Translations under genes and position numbers: made by a program
Notes under the pieces: model-generated
The model's input: only the letters and a program-made list of their open reading frames with translations
Databases searched by the model: none
What the model was told of the DNA's origin: nothing
Assembly (NCBI GenBank): GCA_016213505.1
Contig: JACRAF010000018.1
Span: forward strand, 1 to 64,000
Length of the DNA: 64,000 nucleotides
Source: Devosia nanyangense
Lineage (GTDB): Bacteria > Pseudomonadota > Alphaproteobacteria > Rhizobiales > Devosiaceae
Direction of reading: 5' to 3'
Shown here: one piece after another, positions 17,318 to 25,337 of the stretch
Layout of the letters: each line of letters starts with the position of its first letter
How positions within the stretch are numbered: position 1 is the stretch's first letter

Positions 17318-18823
17318 CTACATGCCCGCCATCAGGTCCTGGACCTTCTTGGCGGCATCTTCTGCTGCCTCGTCGACCGTCATCTTCTCGGTCAGGGCGT
17401 TTTGCAGCATATCCGGCACGATGTGGTTCATGATCTCGGTCGCATACGGGACCACCGGGAACGGGATGCCGTTGGGCAGCATGGAGGTGGTGACGTCGAG
17501 GAACTTGATGGTGTCCAGACGCTCTTTCATCCACTTGGTCTTGAAGCCGCGCAGATTGCCCGGGTTGGACCCGGTCCAGGCCAGCTTGGTCGACCATTCG
17601 GGGCTGTTCCAGAAGCAGGCGAAGGCCTTCGCCGCACCCGCATCGAAACCGCCGTCGACGTATTCGTTCTTGATGAAGTGCATGTTGGAGCCGCCGAACA
17701 CCACGGCACGCCGGGCCGGGCCTTCCGGAATGAGACCGTAGCGCATGTTCTCGACCACGGCATCGGCAACCGCCTTGTCGGCGCCGGTGGCCTTGCTCGC
17801 CAGGTCCTTCATCTTGGCGTACTCGGACGGATGGGCGATCATCATCGCCAGCTGACCGGCGATGAACGGCTGCTGGTTCTCGTTCTGCGTATTGGTCAGG
17901 GCCGAGACGGGCACCGATTTGTCCCGCACATACATGTCGTATGAGGCCTGCAGAGCCGCCTTGGCGCCGGCACTGTTCAGCATGACAGTCTCGTAGGTCG
18001 GCGCGTCGGTGGATTCGTCGAGCGTACCGCCACCATAGGCCCACATCTGCGGCATGAAGCGGAACGGCGTATTACCGGCGTTCTGCTTGGCAACCATGCC
18101 GTAGCCGGCGATGCCCAGCTTGTCGTGGATGATCTTGGAATCCTTGACCACCTCGTCCCAGGTGGCCGGCGGATGCTCGCCGTCGAGGCCGGCATCGTTG
18201 AAGATCTTGGCGTTCCAGATGAAGGCCATGGTCTCGTTGTTGGTCGGAATGCCGTAGAGCACGCCCTCATAGGTGTCCGACTTCAGGGCGCCCGGCCAGA
18301 AGTCGGCGCTCGCATAGCCGACGTCCTCCGGCTTCAGCGGCTGGAAATAGCCCTTGGAGGAGAACTCGATGCCGCCCAGGATCTGCAGGCGGAGTACCAT
18401 CGGGCCGGCATTGCCGAGCAGAGCCGTGCGCAGCTTGTCGAGCAGCACATTGTAGTCGATGTTCTGCGCATCGGTCTCGATGTTGGGATAGGTCGCCTTC
18501 CAGGCGGCCCAGAAATCGTCGTTGATCTTGCGCTCGATGTCGGGCGAGGCGTCGTTGGGGCCGGTCCACCAGTAGCTGAGCTTGCCCTTGTAATCGAGCG
18601 GCGTCACCTTGGCGCATTCGGCCGCGGTATCGAATTCCTCAGTGCCGGCGATCGACTTCACATATTCCGGCGACCATTTGCTGAGATCGATGCTCTGCGC
18701 GTAGCTCGCGGTTGTGGCGGTGAACACCATGGTGGTGCTCATCAGCGCAGCGATCGAATAGGCGACTAACTCGCGCCGCTGCAGCCGGAAGGCTGTGGCG
18801 TCACGGCCATCAATCTTGGTCAT
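17318..18823 (-). CDS. Extracellular solute-binding protein, family 1, of CUT1 importer
   Basis: Periplasmic binding protein of 501 aa with a signal peptide ending near TASYAQS (about residue 43) and a mature domain typical of sugar-binding proteins (LSYWWTGPNDASPDI, GVLYGIPTNNETMAFIWN). It is first gene of the leftward operon SBP-permease-permease-ATPase-two enolase enzymes. Start at 18823 is supported by a strong GAGGAGGAC ribosome site. The region upstream is shared with the divergent GntR gene. At about 500 aa it is longer than most CUT1 binding proteins (about 420), suggesting a larger ligand or an insertion. Confidence 0.92.
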   Translation of the reverse strand: MTKIDGRDATAFRLQRRELVAYSIAALMSTTMVFTATTASYAQSIDLSKWSPEYVKSIAGTEEFDTAAECAKVTPLDYKGKLSYWWTGPNDASPDIERKINDDFWAAWKATYPNIETDAQNIDYNVLLDKLRTALLGNAGPMVLRLQILGGIEFSSKGYFQPLKPEDVGYASADFWPGALKSDTYEGVLYGIPTNNETMAFIWNAKIFNDAGLDGEHPPATWDEVVKDSKIIHDKLGIAGYGMVAKQNAGNTPFRFMPQMWAYGGGTLDESTDAPTYETVMLNSAGAKAALQASYDMYVRDKSVPVSALTNTQNENQQPFIAGQLAMMIAHPSEYAKMKDLASKATGADKAVADAVVENMRYGLIPEGPARRAVVFGGSNMHFIKNEYVDGGFDAGAAKAFACFWNSPEWSTKLAWTGSNPGNLRGFKTKWMKERLDTIKFLDVTTSMLPNGIPFPVVPYATEIMNHIVPDMLQNALTEKMTVDEAAEDAAKKVQDLMAGM

Positions 18824-18984
18824 AGAACGTCCTCCTCGTTCGAAACTTGTGATGCGCCGCCCCTCGCGGATGACGCACTTGCCCCGGCCTCAGCCGGACT
18901 CCTCCCGGGGCGTCCGGGGTGACCGGCTGCATCCCAGTGCGGGGGGAGGCTTATCCTCCTCTTCCGCACCTAATGTGTTCCAGA

Positions 18985-19052
18985 CTCGACAATGCGTGTC
19001 AACTCTTGCAAAGATTGTACATTATCTGCGGTGGATTGCGTGCATTGTCGAG
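18985..19052. promoter_or_regulatory. Inverted-repeat pair in divergent importer/GntR promoter region
   Basis: CTCGACAATGC at 18985-18995 recurs inverted as GCATTGTCGAG at 19042-19052, an exact 11-bp match separated by 46 bases. The left copy sits inside a small dyad GACAATGCGTGTC. The arms lie in the 276-base region between the binding-protein gene and the GntR gene, so they are good candidates for paired binding sites of that regulator. No promoter boxes are claimed. Confidence 0.5.
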
Positions 19053-19099
19053 CGGATGGGACTTGGCTCTGCGGCGCAAGATGCATAGAAGCACGAACG

Positions 19100-19798
19100 A
19101 TGAGCACGACCCTTACCGTCGATACCGCCCTCCCCGAGACGCTCGATTCCTCGTCGTCGGTGTACGAACTGATCCGCGACGACATCATCTCGGGGCGCCT
19201 GGGCGCCAACGAACGGCTGAAGGTCGCCGACCTCGCCGAGCGGCACGGCACGTCGACCAACCCGGTGCGCGAAGCGCTGCAGCAGTTGCGCGGCGAAGGC
19301 TTCGTGGTGATGACGCCCAATCGCGGCGCTCGCGTCCGCGCGATGGACGAGGACTTCATCCGCGACATCTACGAGATCGAGGTGCTGATCGAGCCGGCGC
19401 TGACGCGCTGGTTCGTGCGCATCGTCACCGACGCCGATATTGCCGTGCTCGAGGGCATGCAGGCGGAGATGGAACGGCTCAACTATGCCGACCCGGTACG
19501 GCATGGCGAACTCGACACGCTGTTCCACCACTACATGTACGACCGCCACTACAATCGCCACGCCGTGGACCTGTGGTGGAAGCACCGCGAGATTCTGAAG
19601 GCGATGAGCCGGCGCCATCCAACCTCGCTGGCGCGCCGGGTCGCGGTGCTGCGCGAGCACCGGCAGCTGCTCGACGACATCAAGGCACAGGACGCCGACA
19701 AGGCGGCGGCGACCATCGGCCGCCACGTCGAGGGATCGGGTCGCCACATTATCGAACAGATGGGCGCGGCGCGGCGCAACAGCGCGCGCCTGCGCTAG
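19100..19798 (+). CDS. GntR-family transcriptional regulator (FadR/FCD subfamily)
   Basis: A 232-aa regulator with an N-terminal winged helix (YELIRDDIISGRLGANERL, LAERHGTSTNPVREALQQL, GFVVMTPNRGARV; residues about 20-85) and an all-helical C-terminal FCD ligand domain. The start MSTTLTVDT at 19100 is preferred to a 36-codon longer frame whose Cys-rich extension looks non-coding. It is divergent from the importer operon and upstream of another enolase-superfamily gene (28-base gap), so it probably senses an intermediate of the acid-sugar pathway and represses both transcripts. Confidence 0.88.
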   Translation: MSTTLTVDTALPETLDSSSSVYELIRDDIISGRLGANERLKVADLAERHGTSTNPVREALQQLRGEGFVVMTPNRGARVRAMDEDFIRDIYEIEVLIEPALTRWFVRIVTDADIAVLEGMQAEMERLNYADPVRHGELDTLFHHYMYDRHYNRHAVDLWWKHREILKAMSRRHPTSLARRVAVLREHRQLLDDIKAQDADKAAATIGRHVEGSGRHIIEQMGAARRNSARLR

Positions 19799-19826
19799 AC
19801 GAGATCATCCGCCGACAGGACCGAAC

Positions 19827-21026
19827 ATGAAGATCACCGATTTGCGCTGCGCCGTCATCGGCAAGCATCCCATCGTCCGCATCGTCACCGACGAGGGCCT
19901 CTATGGCCTGGGCGAGGTGGAGTTCACCAAGACCTACCTCAAACCCTGGGTGCTGCATTTCCGCGAAGCCCTGATCGGCGAGGACCCGACCGACGTCGAG
20001 CGCGTGATGCTGAAGATCCGCCAGCGCGGTTCGTTCAAGCCGTATGGCGCGGCGGTGAGCGCCATCGAGCATGCGCTGTGGGACATCGCCGGCAAGGCAG
20101 CGGGCGTGCCGGTCTACAAGCTCTTGGGCGGCAAGGTGCGCGACCAGGTGCGCGTCTACAACGGCTCGATCCGCAAGAAGCGGACCGGCGACCGGCCAGA
20201 GGACTACGCCGCCGACGTCAAATGGATGATGGAGCAGCCGCAGAACTTCTTCATGGTCAAGCAGGGGATCAGCTTTCACTCGAACATGAAGGACTCGATC
20301 GAGGACTTCCACTTTGGCCCACGCCAGACCAAATCGGGCTATCACGGCGCGATGGACCAGGGGCAGATCAGCGAGCACGGCTTCAACCACATGCTCGACT
20401 GTGTCATCGCCATGAAGGAAGTGCTGGGCGACAAGGTCTCGCTGGCGCTCGATTGCGGTCCGGGCTGGTTCCTCCCCGACGCCATCCGCTTCGCGCGCGC
20501 GGTGGAGAAATACAATTTGATGTGGCTCGAGGATATGCTGACCGGCGACTACGTGCCGTGGGTCAACCCGCAGGCCTATCGCGAACTTACGATGTCGACG
20601 TCAACGCCGATCCACACCGGCGAGCAGATCTACCTGAGACACAATTTCAAGGAGCTGATCGAGACCCAGGCGGTGCGCGTCATCGGCCCCGATCCTGCCG
20701 ACATCGGCGGCATCGCCGAGCTCAAATGGGTGGCCGAGCACGCCTATATGCACTCGATCATGATGGCGCCACACGGCACCGCCAACGGCCTTCTCGGCCT
20801 CGGGGCGCTGATCAATGTGTGCGCGACACTGCCGGCCAACTATATCGCGTTCGAGTATCCGAGCGCGTCCGATCCGTGGTGGAACGATATCGTCACCGGC
20901 CTGCCCAGGCAGGTGGTCAAGGACTCGATGATCGACGTGCTGGAGGCCCCCGGGCTCGGTCTCGACATCGATGCCGAAGGCGCCAGGAAGTACCTCAACG
21001 AAGAGGATTCCGGCTTCTTCGACTAG
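19827..21026 (+). CDS. Mandelate racemase/muconate lactonizing family protein, third paralogue
   Basis: Enolase-superfamily enzyme of 399 aa with Lys in FMVKQGISF, metal-ligand segments LALDCGPGW, LMWLEDM and HTGEQIYL, and late MMAPHGTANG. It differs clearly from the two enzymes in the divergent operon and has an insertion near residues 125-185. Cotranscription with the GntR gene is likely. Its stop overlaps the stop of the convergent transglutaminase-like gene by four bases. The reaction, probably dehydration or epimerisation of a sugar acid, cannot be fixed by reading. Confidence 0.82.
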   Translation: MKITDLRCAVIGKHPIVRIVTDEGLYGLGEVEFTKTYLKPWVLHFREALIGEDPTDVERVMLKIRQRGSFKPYGAAVSAIEHALWDIAGKAAGVPVYKLLGGKVRDQVRVYNGSIRKKRTGDRPEDYAADVKWMMEQPQNFFMVKQGISFHSNMKDSIEDFHFGPRQTKSGYHGAMDQGQISEHGFNHMLDCVIAMKEVLGDKVSLALDCGPGWFLPDAIRFARAVEKYNLMWLEDMLTGDYVPWVNPQAYRELTMSTSTPIHTGEQIYLRHNFKELIETQAVRVIGPDPADIGGIAELKWVAEHAYMHSIMMAPHGTANGLLGLGALINVCATLPANYIAFEYPSASDPWWNDIVTGLPRQVVKDSMIDVLEAPGLGLDIDAEGARKYLNEEDSGFFD

Positions 21027-21832
21027 GACGCGACTTCCTCGGCAATGACAAAGAACTCGGCGAGCACCGCTGGGCCGAACTCGGTCGAGAGCGCAACATC
21101 GGTGGCGTCGCGGCCGATGGCCATCAAGATGCGGCCGATGCGCGGCACGTTGTTGCGGGCATCCGCGGTGTACCAATGGCCGCCGAGATAGACCTCGGCC
21201 CAGGCGGAAAAATCCATCGGACCGGGCACCGGCACATTGCCGATGTCGCCGAGATAGCCGGTGCAGTAGCGCGCCGGGATGTTCATGGCGCGGAAGAAAG
21301 CGATGGCGAGGTGGGTGTAGTCGCGGCATACACCGACCCGCTCGGTGTAGCCGCCAAAGGCGGTGCGCGTCCGGTCGGCGCGCATGTAGTCGAAGCGGAT
21401 GTGATTGTGGACGTAGTCGAGAATTGCCTGGACGCGCGGCCAGCCGGGCTGAGTGTGCGCAAAGAGGCTCCAGGCGATCTGCGACAGCTTGTCGGTCTCG
21501 CAATAGCGGCTGCCGAGGAGATAGACGAGCGTCTCGTCGGGCAGGTCGCGGATATCGTGTTGCGTTGCGTCGAGCGGGACCACGTCGCGGAGGCCGCTGT
21601 CGTGGATCTCGAATTCGGTCGAAATCGTGAGCCGCCCCACCGGCGCAGTGATGCGGGTGCAGACATTGTCGAAGCCGTCGGTGTAGTCCCAGGCCTCGAC
21701 GGCGGGCGAGTAGACCAGCGTCTGCGGCGTCAGCAGATCGTGGCGTCGGGAGGGATGGATGTTGAGGCAGAGCAGCATCGGGGTGGGCTGCGAACACTCA
21801 TACCCCAGTCGATAGCCGGCCTTGATCTGCAT
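21023..21832 (-). CDS. Transglutaminase-like cysteine protein
   Basis: A 269-aa protein with an N-terminal beta domain (MQIKAGYRLGYECSQPTPM) and a transglutaminase-like core: catalytic Cys in RVGVCRDYTHLA, the FSAWAEVYL strand and Asp in WYTADARNN. In classical transglutaminases a His precedes the AW pair; here that position is Ser, so the triad is either rearranged or incomplete. No signal peptide is visible. Start at 21832 is the first Met giving the family N-terminus; the open frame upstream is rejected because two small genes occupy it. Probable peptidase or cross-linking role, substrate unknown. Confidence 0.8.
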   Translation of the reverse strand: MQIKAGYRLGYECSQPTPMLLCLNIHPSRRHDLLTPQTLVYSPAVEAWDYTDGFDNVCTRITAPVGRLTISTEFEIHDSGLRDVVPLDATQHDIRDLPDETLVYLLGSRYCETDKLSQIAWSLFAHTQPGWPRVQAILDYVHNHIRFDYMRADRTRTAFGGYTERVGVCRDYTHLAIAFFRAMNIPARYCTGYLGDIGNVPVPGPMDFSAWAEVYLGGHWYTADARNNVPRIGRILMAIGRDATDVALSTEFGPAVLAEFFVIAEEVAS

Positions 21833-21870
21833 CGGGCGCCTTTCGGATGGAACGGAATGTAACTGGAAAA

Positions 21871-22119
21871 TCAGAGCGCCAGCTGGTCTTTTTGCAGCGC
21901 GGCGGCGAGGTTGTCCGGCTCGATCGCCCAGGATTGTGTCAGACCGCCGGATTTGAGGATCAGCCGGGTCCCGGTCCGCCGGTAAACGGGAAAGCTCAAA
22001 TCGAGTTGCTCTTCGTCGGTCACCACCGTGTAGGTGCCAGCTGGCCAGACCGTCTCCAGCCCCTTGATCGAAAAGGCATGCACGAACGTGACGGTGGAGG
22101 TCGTGCTGCGCGCGTCCAC
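21871..22119 (-). CDS. Small hypothetical protein, 82 aa
   Basis: Unrecognised, beta-rich, with the pattern SIKGLETVWPAGTYTVVTDEE followed by YRRTGTRLILK. The GTG start at 22119 directly abuts the TGA of the preceding gene, suggesting translational coupling. Third-position GC fits its neighbours. It lies between another small protein gene and the transglutaminase-like gene, so the three probably form one operon. Confidence 0.6.
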   Translation of the reverse strand: MDARSTTSTVTFVHAFSIKGLETVWPAGTYTVVTDEEQLDLSFPVYRRTGTRLILKSGGLTQSWAIEPDNLAAALQKDQLAL

Positions 22120-22377
22120 TCAGGCCGACTTGCCGGCGTAGGGCGCGTGGCGCTCGAGCGGATAGGCCTCGGCGCTGTAGGATTCGAGCATGGAATTGCG
22201 GTCGAGGCGATCGTCGCCGATCTCGAGGGTCGGATTGCTGGCCGCCGGCATGTCCTCGATGGCGAAGCGCAGCGCCTCGGCCGCGGTGTCGAAACGCCGG
22301 TAGAAAAGCGTCCGTTTGCGGCCCGGACCCTGGACGGCGTAGAGTTCGGCGCTGGCGTCGTAGTCGATGATGGTCAT
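22120..22377 (-). CDS. Small hypothetical protein, 85 aa
   Basis: Unrecognised small soluble protein starting MTIIDYDASAELYAV and containing FDTAAEALRFAIEDMPA, a pattern seen in small helix-beta proteins of this size. CAGGAGA before the ATG at 22377 is a good ribosome site. First of three leftward genes ending with the transglutaminase-like protein. Confidence 0.65.
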   Translation of the reverse strand: MTIIDYDASAELYAVQGPGRKRTLFYRRFDTAAEALRFAIEDMPAASNPTLEIGDDRLDRNSMLESYSAEAYPLERHAPYAGKSA

Positions 22378-22474
22378 GGCGGCGTCTCCTGGTGGCAGCA
22401 GTCCATGCGCCCAAGGCGCGATGGATCATTCGCGATGTCCGGGGGAGTGTTTGCCGGGCAGTGCCCACGCGCAA

Positions 22475-22516
22475 GGATGGCGCCGAGCCATCCCATAGAT
22501 GGGGCTTACCAGCCCC
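22475..22516 (-). terminator. Two adjacent hairpins after the desaturase gene
   Basis: GGATGGC-5 bases-GCCATCC (22475-22493) and GGGGCT-4 bases-AGCCCC (22501-22516), both perfect stems, lie 25-66 bases past the desaturase stop in its direction of transcription. They have no T-tract. A 3' end or processing structure is plausible. Confidence 0.4.
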
Positions 22517-22540
22517 ACCTTCAAGCTCGAAGCGATGGGC

Positions 22541-23578
22541 TCAGACCGCGGCCGGCGCGAGGCTGCGGGCTTCGCGGAAGGTCACCAGCCGCTTCTTGGC
22601 CTCGTCCCAGAGCACCAGCCGGACGCCGCCGAGGCTCTGCCAGAAGGTGACGCGGCCGATCTGCTTGAGTTCGGGATAGTCGCGAAGCACTTCGGGCAGC
22701 CGGTAATATGGGACCTTGCTCGAGATGTGATGGACGTGGTGGACGCCGATGTTGGCGGTGAGCCAGCGCAACGGTGCCGGCAAATCGTAGTAGGACGAGC
22801 CGCGAAGCGCCGCGCGCTCGAAATCCCACTCCTTGCCGTCGCTCCAATAGGTGTTCTCGAACTGGTGCTGGACATAAAACAGCCAGACCCCGCCGATGGC
22901 GGCGAGCAGAACGATCGGCAACTGGATGAGGAGGAACGGCACCACGCCGACGAGCCAGATCAGCACCAGGGCGAGGACGGCGATGGCGGCGTTGGTGCCC
23001 ATGACCGAAACCCAGGGAACGGTGCCGCGCATATCGCCGACCGGCAGACGGTGCTGGATCATGAACAGCCAGATGGGACCCAGACCAAACATCACCGCAG
23101 GGTTGCGGTAGAGCCAGTAACCGACGCGGTTCCAGTACGGCAGCGCCTGGTACTCGGACACGGTCAGCGTCATCACGTCGCCGATGCCGCGCGCGTCGAG
23201 ATTGCCGGACGAGGCATGATGGATGGAGTGGGAGCGGCGCCAGTAGTCATAGGGCGTGAAGGTCAAGACCCCGATGGCGCGGCCGATCCAGTCATCGACG
23301 CTGCGCTTGCCGAAGAAGGCGCCGTGGCCACAATCGTGCTGAACCATGAACAGTCGCAGGAGAAACCCGGCTGCCGCCGGAACGGTGAGCAACAGGGCCC
23401 ACCACATGCCATTGGCGAGGGCCAGCCATGAGAGGGCCCAGAGGGCGACAAGCGGGACGATGGTCGTTCCCAGTTCGAACACCGCGCGCAGCCTCTTGGG
23501 GGTGCGATAGGGCAAAAAACGCTTGAGCCAGAGGCGTTCGCCCCGGGCGCGGATGTCGTCGGAGGTCTGGGATGTCAT
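22541..23578 (-). CDS. Fatty acid desaturase
   Basis: Integral membrane di-iron desaturase, 345 aa, introducing double bonds into acyl chains. The three His boxes are present: HDCGH (about residues 81-85), HSIHH (about 117-121) and HHVHHI (about 255-260 by reading). Hydrophobic pairs of helices lie between them. It resembles the bacterial omega-6/Delta-12-type group that acts on lipid-bound acyl chains. Single gene with start MTSQTSDDIR at 23578. Electron donor not encoded nearby. Confidence 0.9.
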   Translation of the reverse strand: MTSQTSDDIRARGERLWLKRFLPYRTPKRLRAVFELGTTIVPLVALWALSWLALANGMWWALLLTVPAAAGFLLRLFMVQHDCGHGAFFGKRSVDDWIGRAIGVLTFTPYDYWRRSHSIHHASSGNLDARGIGDVMTLTVSEYQALPYWNRVGYWLYRNPAVMFGLGPIWLFMIQHRLPVGDMRGTVPWVSVMGTNAAIAVLALVLIWLVGVVPFLLIQLPIVLLAAIGGVWLFYVQHQFENTYWSDGKEWDFERAALRGSSYYDLPAPLRWLTANIGVHHVHHISSKVPYYRLPEVLRDYPELKQIGRVTFWQSLGGVRLVLWDEAKKRLVTFREARSLAPAAV

Positions 23579-23757
23579 TGCCCTAAATAGGCGGTACGGG
23601 GGACTGCGGCAAGCCGGGAGCGCGATTTTGATCCGGGCGGCCGGCGAAGACGCGCTTGTCTGTGGCGCCCCGATGGGCTAGGGGAAGCGCCGCGCAGCCC
23701 TGCTCGCCCGCGACGGCAAGCCGCAGAGCGCCACCAAGCGACTTTCCAACGGATACA

Positions 23758-24117
23758 ATGATGAACAGACCCGGAGACCCCGGTTTTGCGGACCGCCGCA
23801 ATGCTTCCCTCGAAGCCAAGAAGGCTTTGCTGAAGAAGGCCCAATCGGTCGCCAAGCCCAAGGCCGAACTCGAGGCCATCGCGGCCGAGCGCGCGGCGCT
23901 TGCGGCCGCGCGCGAGGCCAGAACCCTCGAGCGTGAGCGCGAAAAGCGCGAGGCCGCCGAGCGCGCCGCCGCCGAGGCGGCCCGCCGCCAGGAAGAAGAA
24001 GCCCGCGCCAAAGCCGAGGCCGAGCGGGCCGCGGCCGACCAGGCCGTCGCCGAGGAAGCGGAACGCAAGGCCGAACGCGACCGCCGCTATGCGGCCCGCA
24101 AGGCGCGCAACCGCTAG
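23758..24117 (+). CDS. DUF6481 family protein, Ala/Glu/Arg-rich coiled coil
   Basis: A 119-aa protein (118 if the second ATG at 23761 is used). After FADRRNASLEAKKALLKKAQ almost the whole chain is a charged helix of Ala, Glu, Arg and Lys, ending RDRRYAARKARNR. This architecture matches the short DUF6481 proteins of alphaproteobacteria; function unknown. The two consecutive ATGs leave the exact start open. The stop codon lies in a palindrome shared with the convergent methyltransferase gene. Confidence 0.75.
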   Translation: MMNRPGDPGFADRRNASLEAKKALLKKAQSVAKPKAELEAIAAERAALAAAREARTLEREREKREAAERAAAEAARRQEEEARAKAEAERAAADQAVAEEAERKAERDRRYAARKARNR

Positions 24118-24139
24118 AGCCCGCCCCCGCGGCTAGCGG
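24111..24139. terminator. Palindrome carrying both stop codons of convergent genes
   Basis: CCGCTAG (24111-24117) and CTAGCGG (24133-24139) are exact inverted arms. The rightward gene's TAG and the leftward gene's TAG each lie inside one arm, separated by 15 GC-rich bases. Likely a bidirectional 3' end structure. Confidence 0.5.
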
Positions 24140-24801
24140 TCGCGGGTGGCCATCCAGATCAGGTGACGGGCGCCGCGCCTGCCGTGGGCGCGGACGGGCA
24201 GCTCCTCGACCGCAAACCCCGCCTGCTGCAAGCGGCGGGTGAACCCCGAATCGGGATGCGACGACCAGACGGCGAGCACGCCGCCGGGACGGAGCGCCGT
24301 GTGGGCGGCCCTGAGGCCGTTGGCCGCATAAAGGCTGTCATTGGCGGCGCGGCTGAGCCCGCCTGGACCGTTGTCGACATCGAGCAGGATCGCGTCCCAG
24401 TCCTTCCGGGCCGACCGGATCATCGGGCCGACGTCGCCGACCACAACCGCGACGCGGGGATCGTCGAGGCTACCGGCAAAGACCGGGGCCAAGGGCCCAC
24501 GCGCCCACGCCACCACGGCGGGAACAAGCTCGGCGACGGTGATTCGCAGGTCGGGACGCATGGCGAGGGCAGCGCGGAGGGTGAAGCCCATGCCGAGGCC
24601 GCCGATGAGGATATTTGGGTTCGCCCGGTCGCGCAGCCGCTCGAGACTCAGCGTCGCAAGCGCCTCCTCAGAACCGCGGACGCGGCTGTTCATCAGCTCG
24701 ACCGCTCCGGCCATGATCGAGAATTCGGCGCCACGCCGCATCAGGCGCAATTGGCCGCCATCGGGGACGGCCGCGGTGTCGAGTTCTTCCCAGGGGATCA
24801 C
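24133..24801 (-). CDS. Spermidine synthase-like methyltransferase-fold protein
   Basis: A 222-aa Rossmann-fold protein with a nucleotide motif NILIGGLGMGFTLRAAL, acidic VAELVPAVVAWA, VVGDVG and DAILLDVDNGP, as in spermidine/spermine synthase relatives. It lacks the usual N-terminal beta domain and the polyamine-site signature, so the substrate is unclear. The GTG at 24801, with CGGAG seven bases ahead, is chosen; a longer reading to 24915 would translate a dispersed palindromic repeat. Single gene. Confidence 0.75.
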   Translation of the reverse strand: MIPWEELDTAAVPDGGQLRLMRRGAEFSIMAGAVELMNSRVRGSEEALATLSLERLRDRANPNILIGGLGMGFTLRAALAMRPDLRITVAELVPAVVAWARGPLAPVFAGSLDDPRVAVVVGDVGPMIRSARKDWDAILLDVDNGPGGLSRAANDSLYAANGLRAAHTALRPGGVLAVWSSHPDSGFTRRLQQAGFAVEELPVRAHGRRGARHLIWMATRDR

Positions 24802-24827
24802 GATGGGCTCCGTGCGAGAACGGCGTC

Positions 24828-24935
24828 CTAGAGCACTTCCCGTTTCGATGGAATCGGACCGCGTGCTCTCTGTCTTTGATTTGTCGCGTTTCCGAACCGA
24901 AAAACCGCTTCGCACTTTTCCTGGAAACGCTCTAG
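24828..24935. repeat. CTAG-bounded intergenic palindromic repeat, copy 1
   Basis: The element opens CTAGAGC and closes GCTCTAG. Inside are two hairpins: GAGCAC (24831-24836) with GTGCTC (24863-24868), and GCGTTTCC (24886-24893) with GGAAACGC (24923-24930). A similar-sized element with the same CTAG ends lies at 43531-43637. Comparable elements are dispersed between genes in Hyphomicrobiales genomes. Confidence 0.75.
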
Positions 24936-25022
24936 CACCGGACTGAGGCTATGACCATCCGGCGGTTGCACCCCGGGCGAAGCCCATGTGACAGTGGCGA
25001 GCACCGGCGACCGGGACGGACA

Positions 25023-25337
25023 ATGCAGCCAGAGGGCACCTATTCGAGCGATGTGGAGGGCGGCGCGCCGGTGTGCATCCGCTATCGCATCGCGGGCCGG
25101 ATGCAGACTCGCGACTATCTGGCCTTCGTCGCCGCGCGGGCGCGCTGGCTCGACATTTCCGGCTGGGCGGAGGCCGACGCTACGGATGGCGTGACGCTGG
25201 TCGCGGCGGGACCGGAAGCGCTGGTCGGCGCGCTGGAGATGGCGTGCGCGCTTGGGCCGCTCAATGCGTTGATCGAACGGATCGAGGGGGCGGAGGAGGC
25301 GGGGCCGGTGGCGCCGGGCTTTGCCATCCGGCGCTAG
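25023..25337 (+). CDS. Acylphosphatase-like protein with degenerate active site
   Basis: A 104-aa protein whose order of elements follows acylphosphatase: YRIAGRMQ at the position of the phosphate loop, GWAEADATDGVTLVAAG at the middle strand, and GPLNALIERIE near the end. In active enzymes the loop reads GRVQGVGFR and a WVRN Asn follows; here the GVGFR part is TRDYL and the Asn position is Glu or Ala. The fold is therefore probable and catalysis doubtful. Its stop overlaps that of the convergent GST gene. No known partner. Confidence 0.6.
   Translation: MQPEGTYSSDVEGGAPVCIRYRIAGRMQTRDYLAFVAARARWLDISGWAEADATDGVTLVAAGPEALVGALEMACALGPLNALIERIEGAEEAGPVAPGFAIRR

Noticed and set aside
24802..24915. 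N-terminal extension of the spermidine-synthase-like protein
   Set aside because: It translates the palindromic repeat at 24828-24935; a GTG with a good ribosome site at 24801 gives the natural start.
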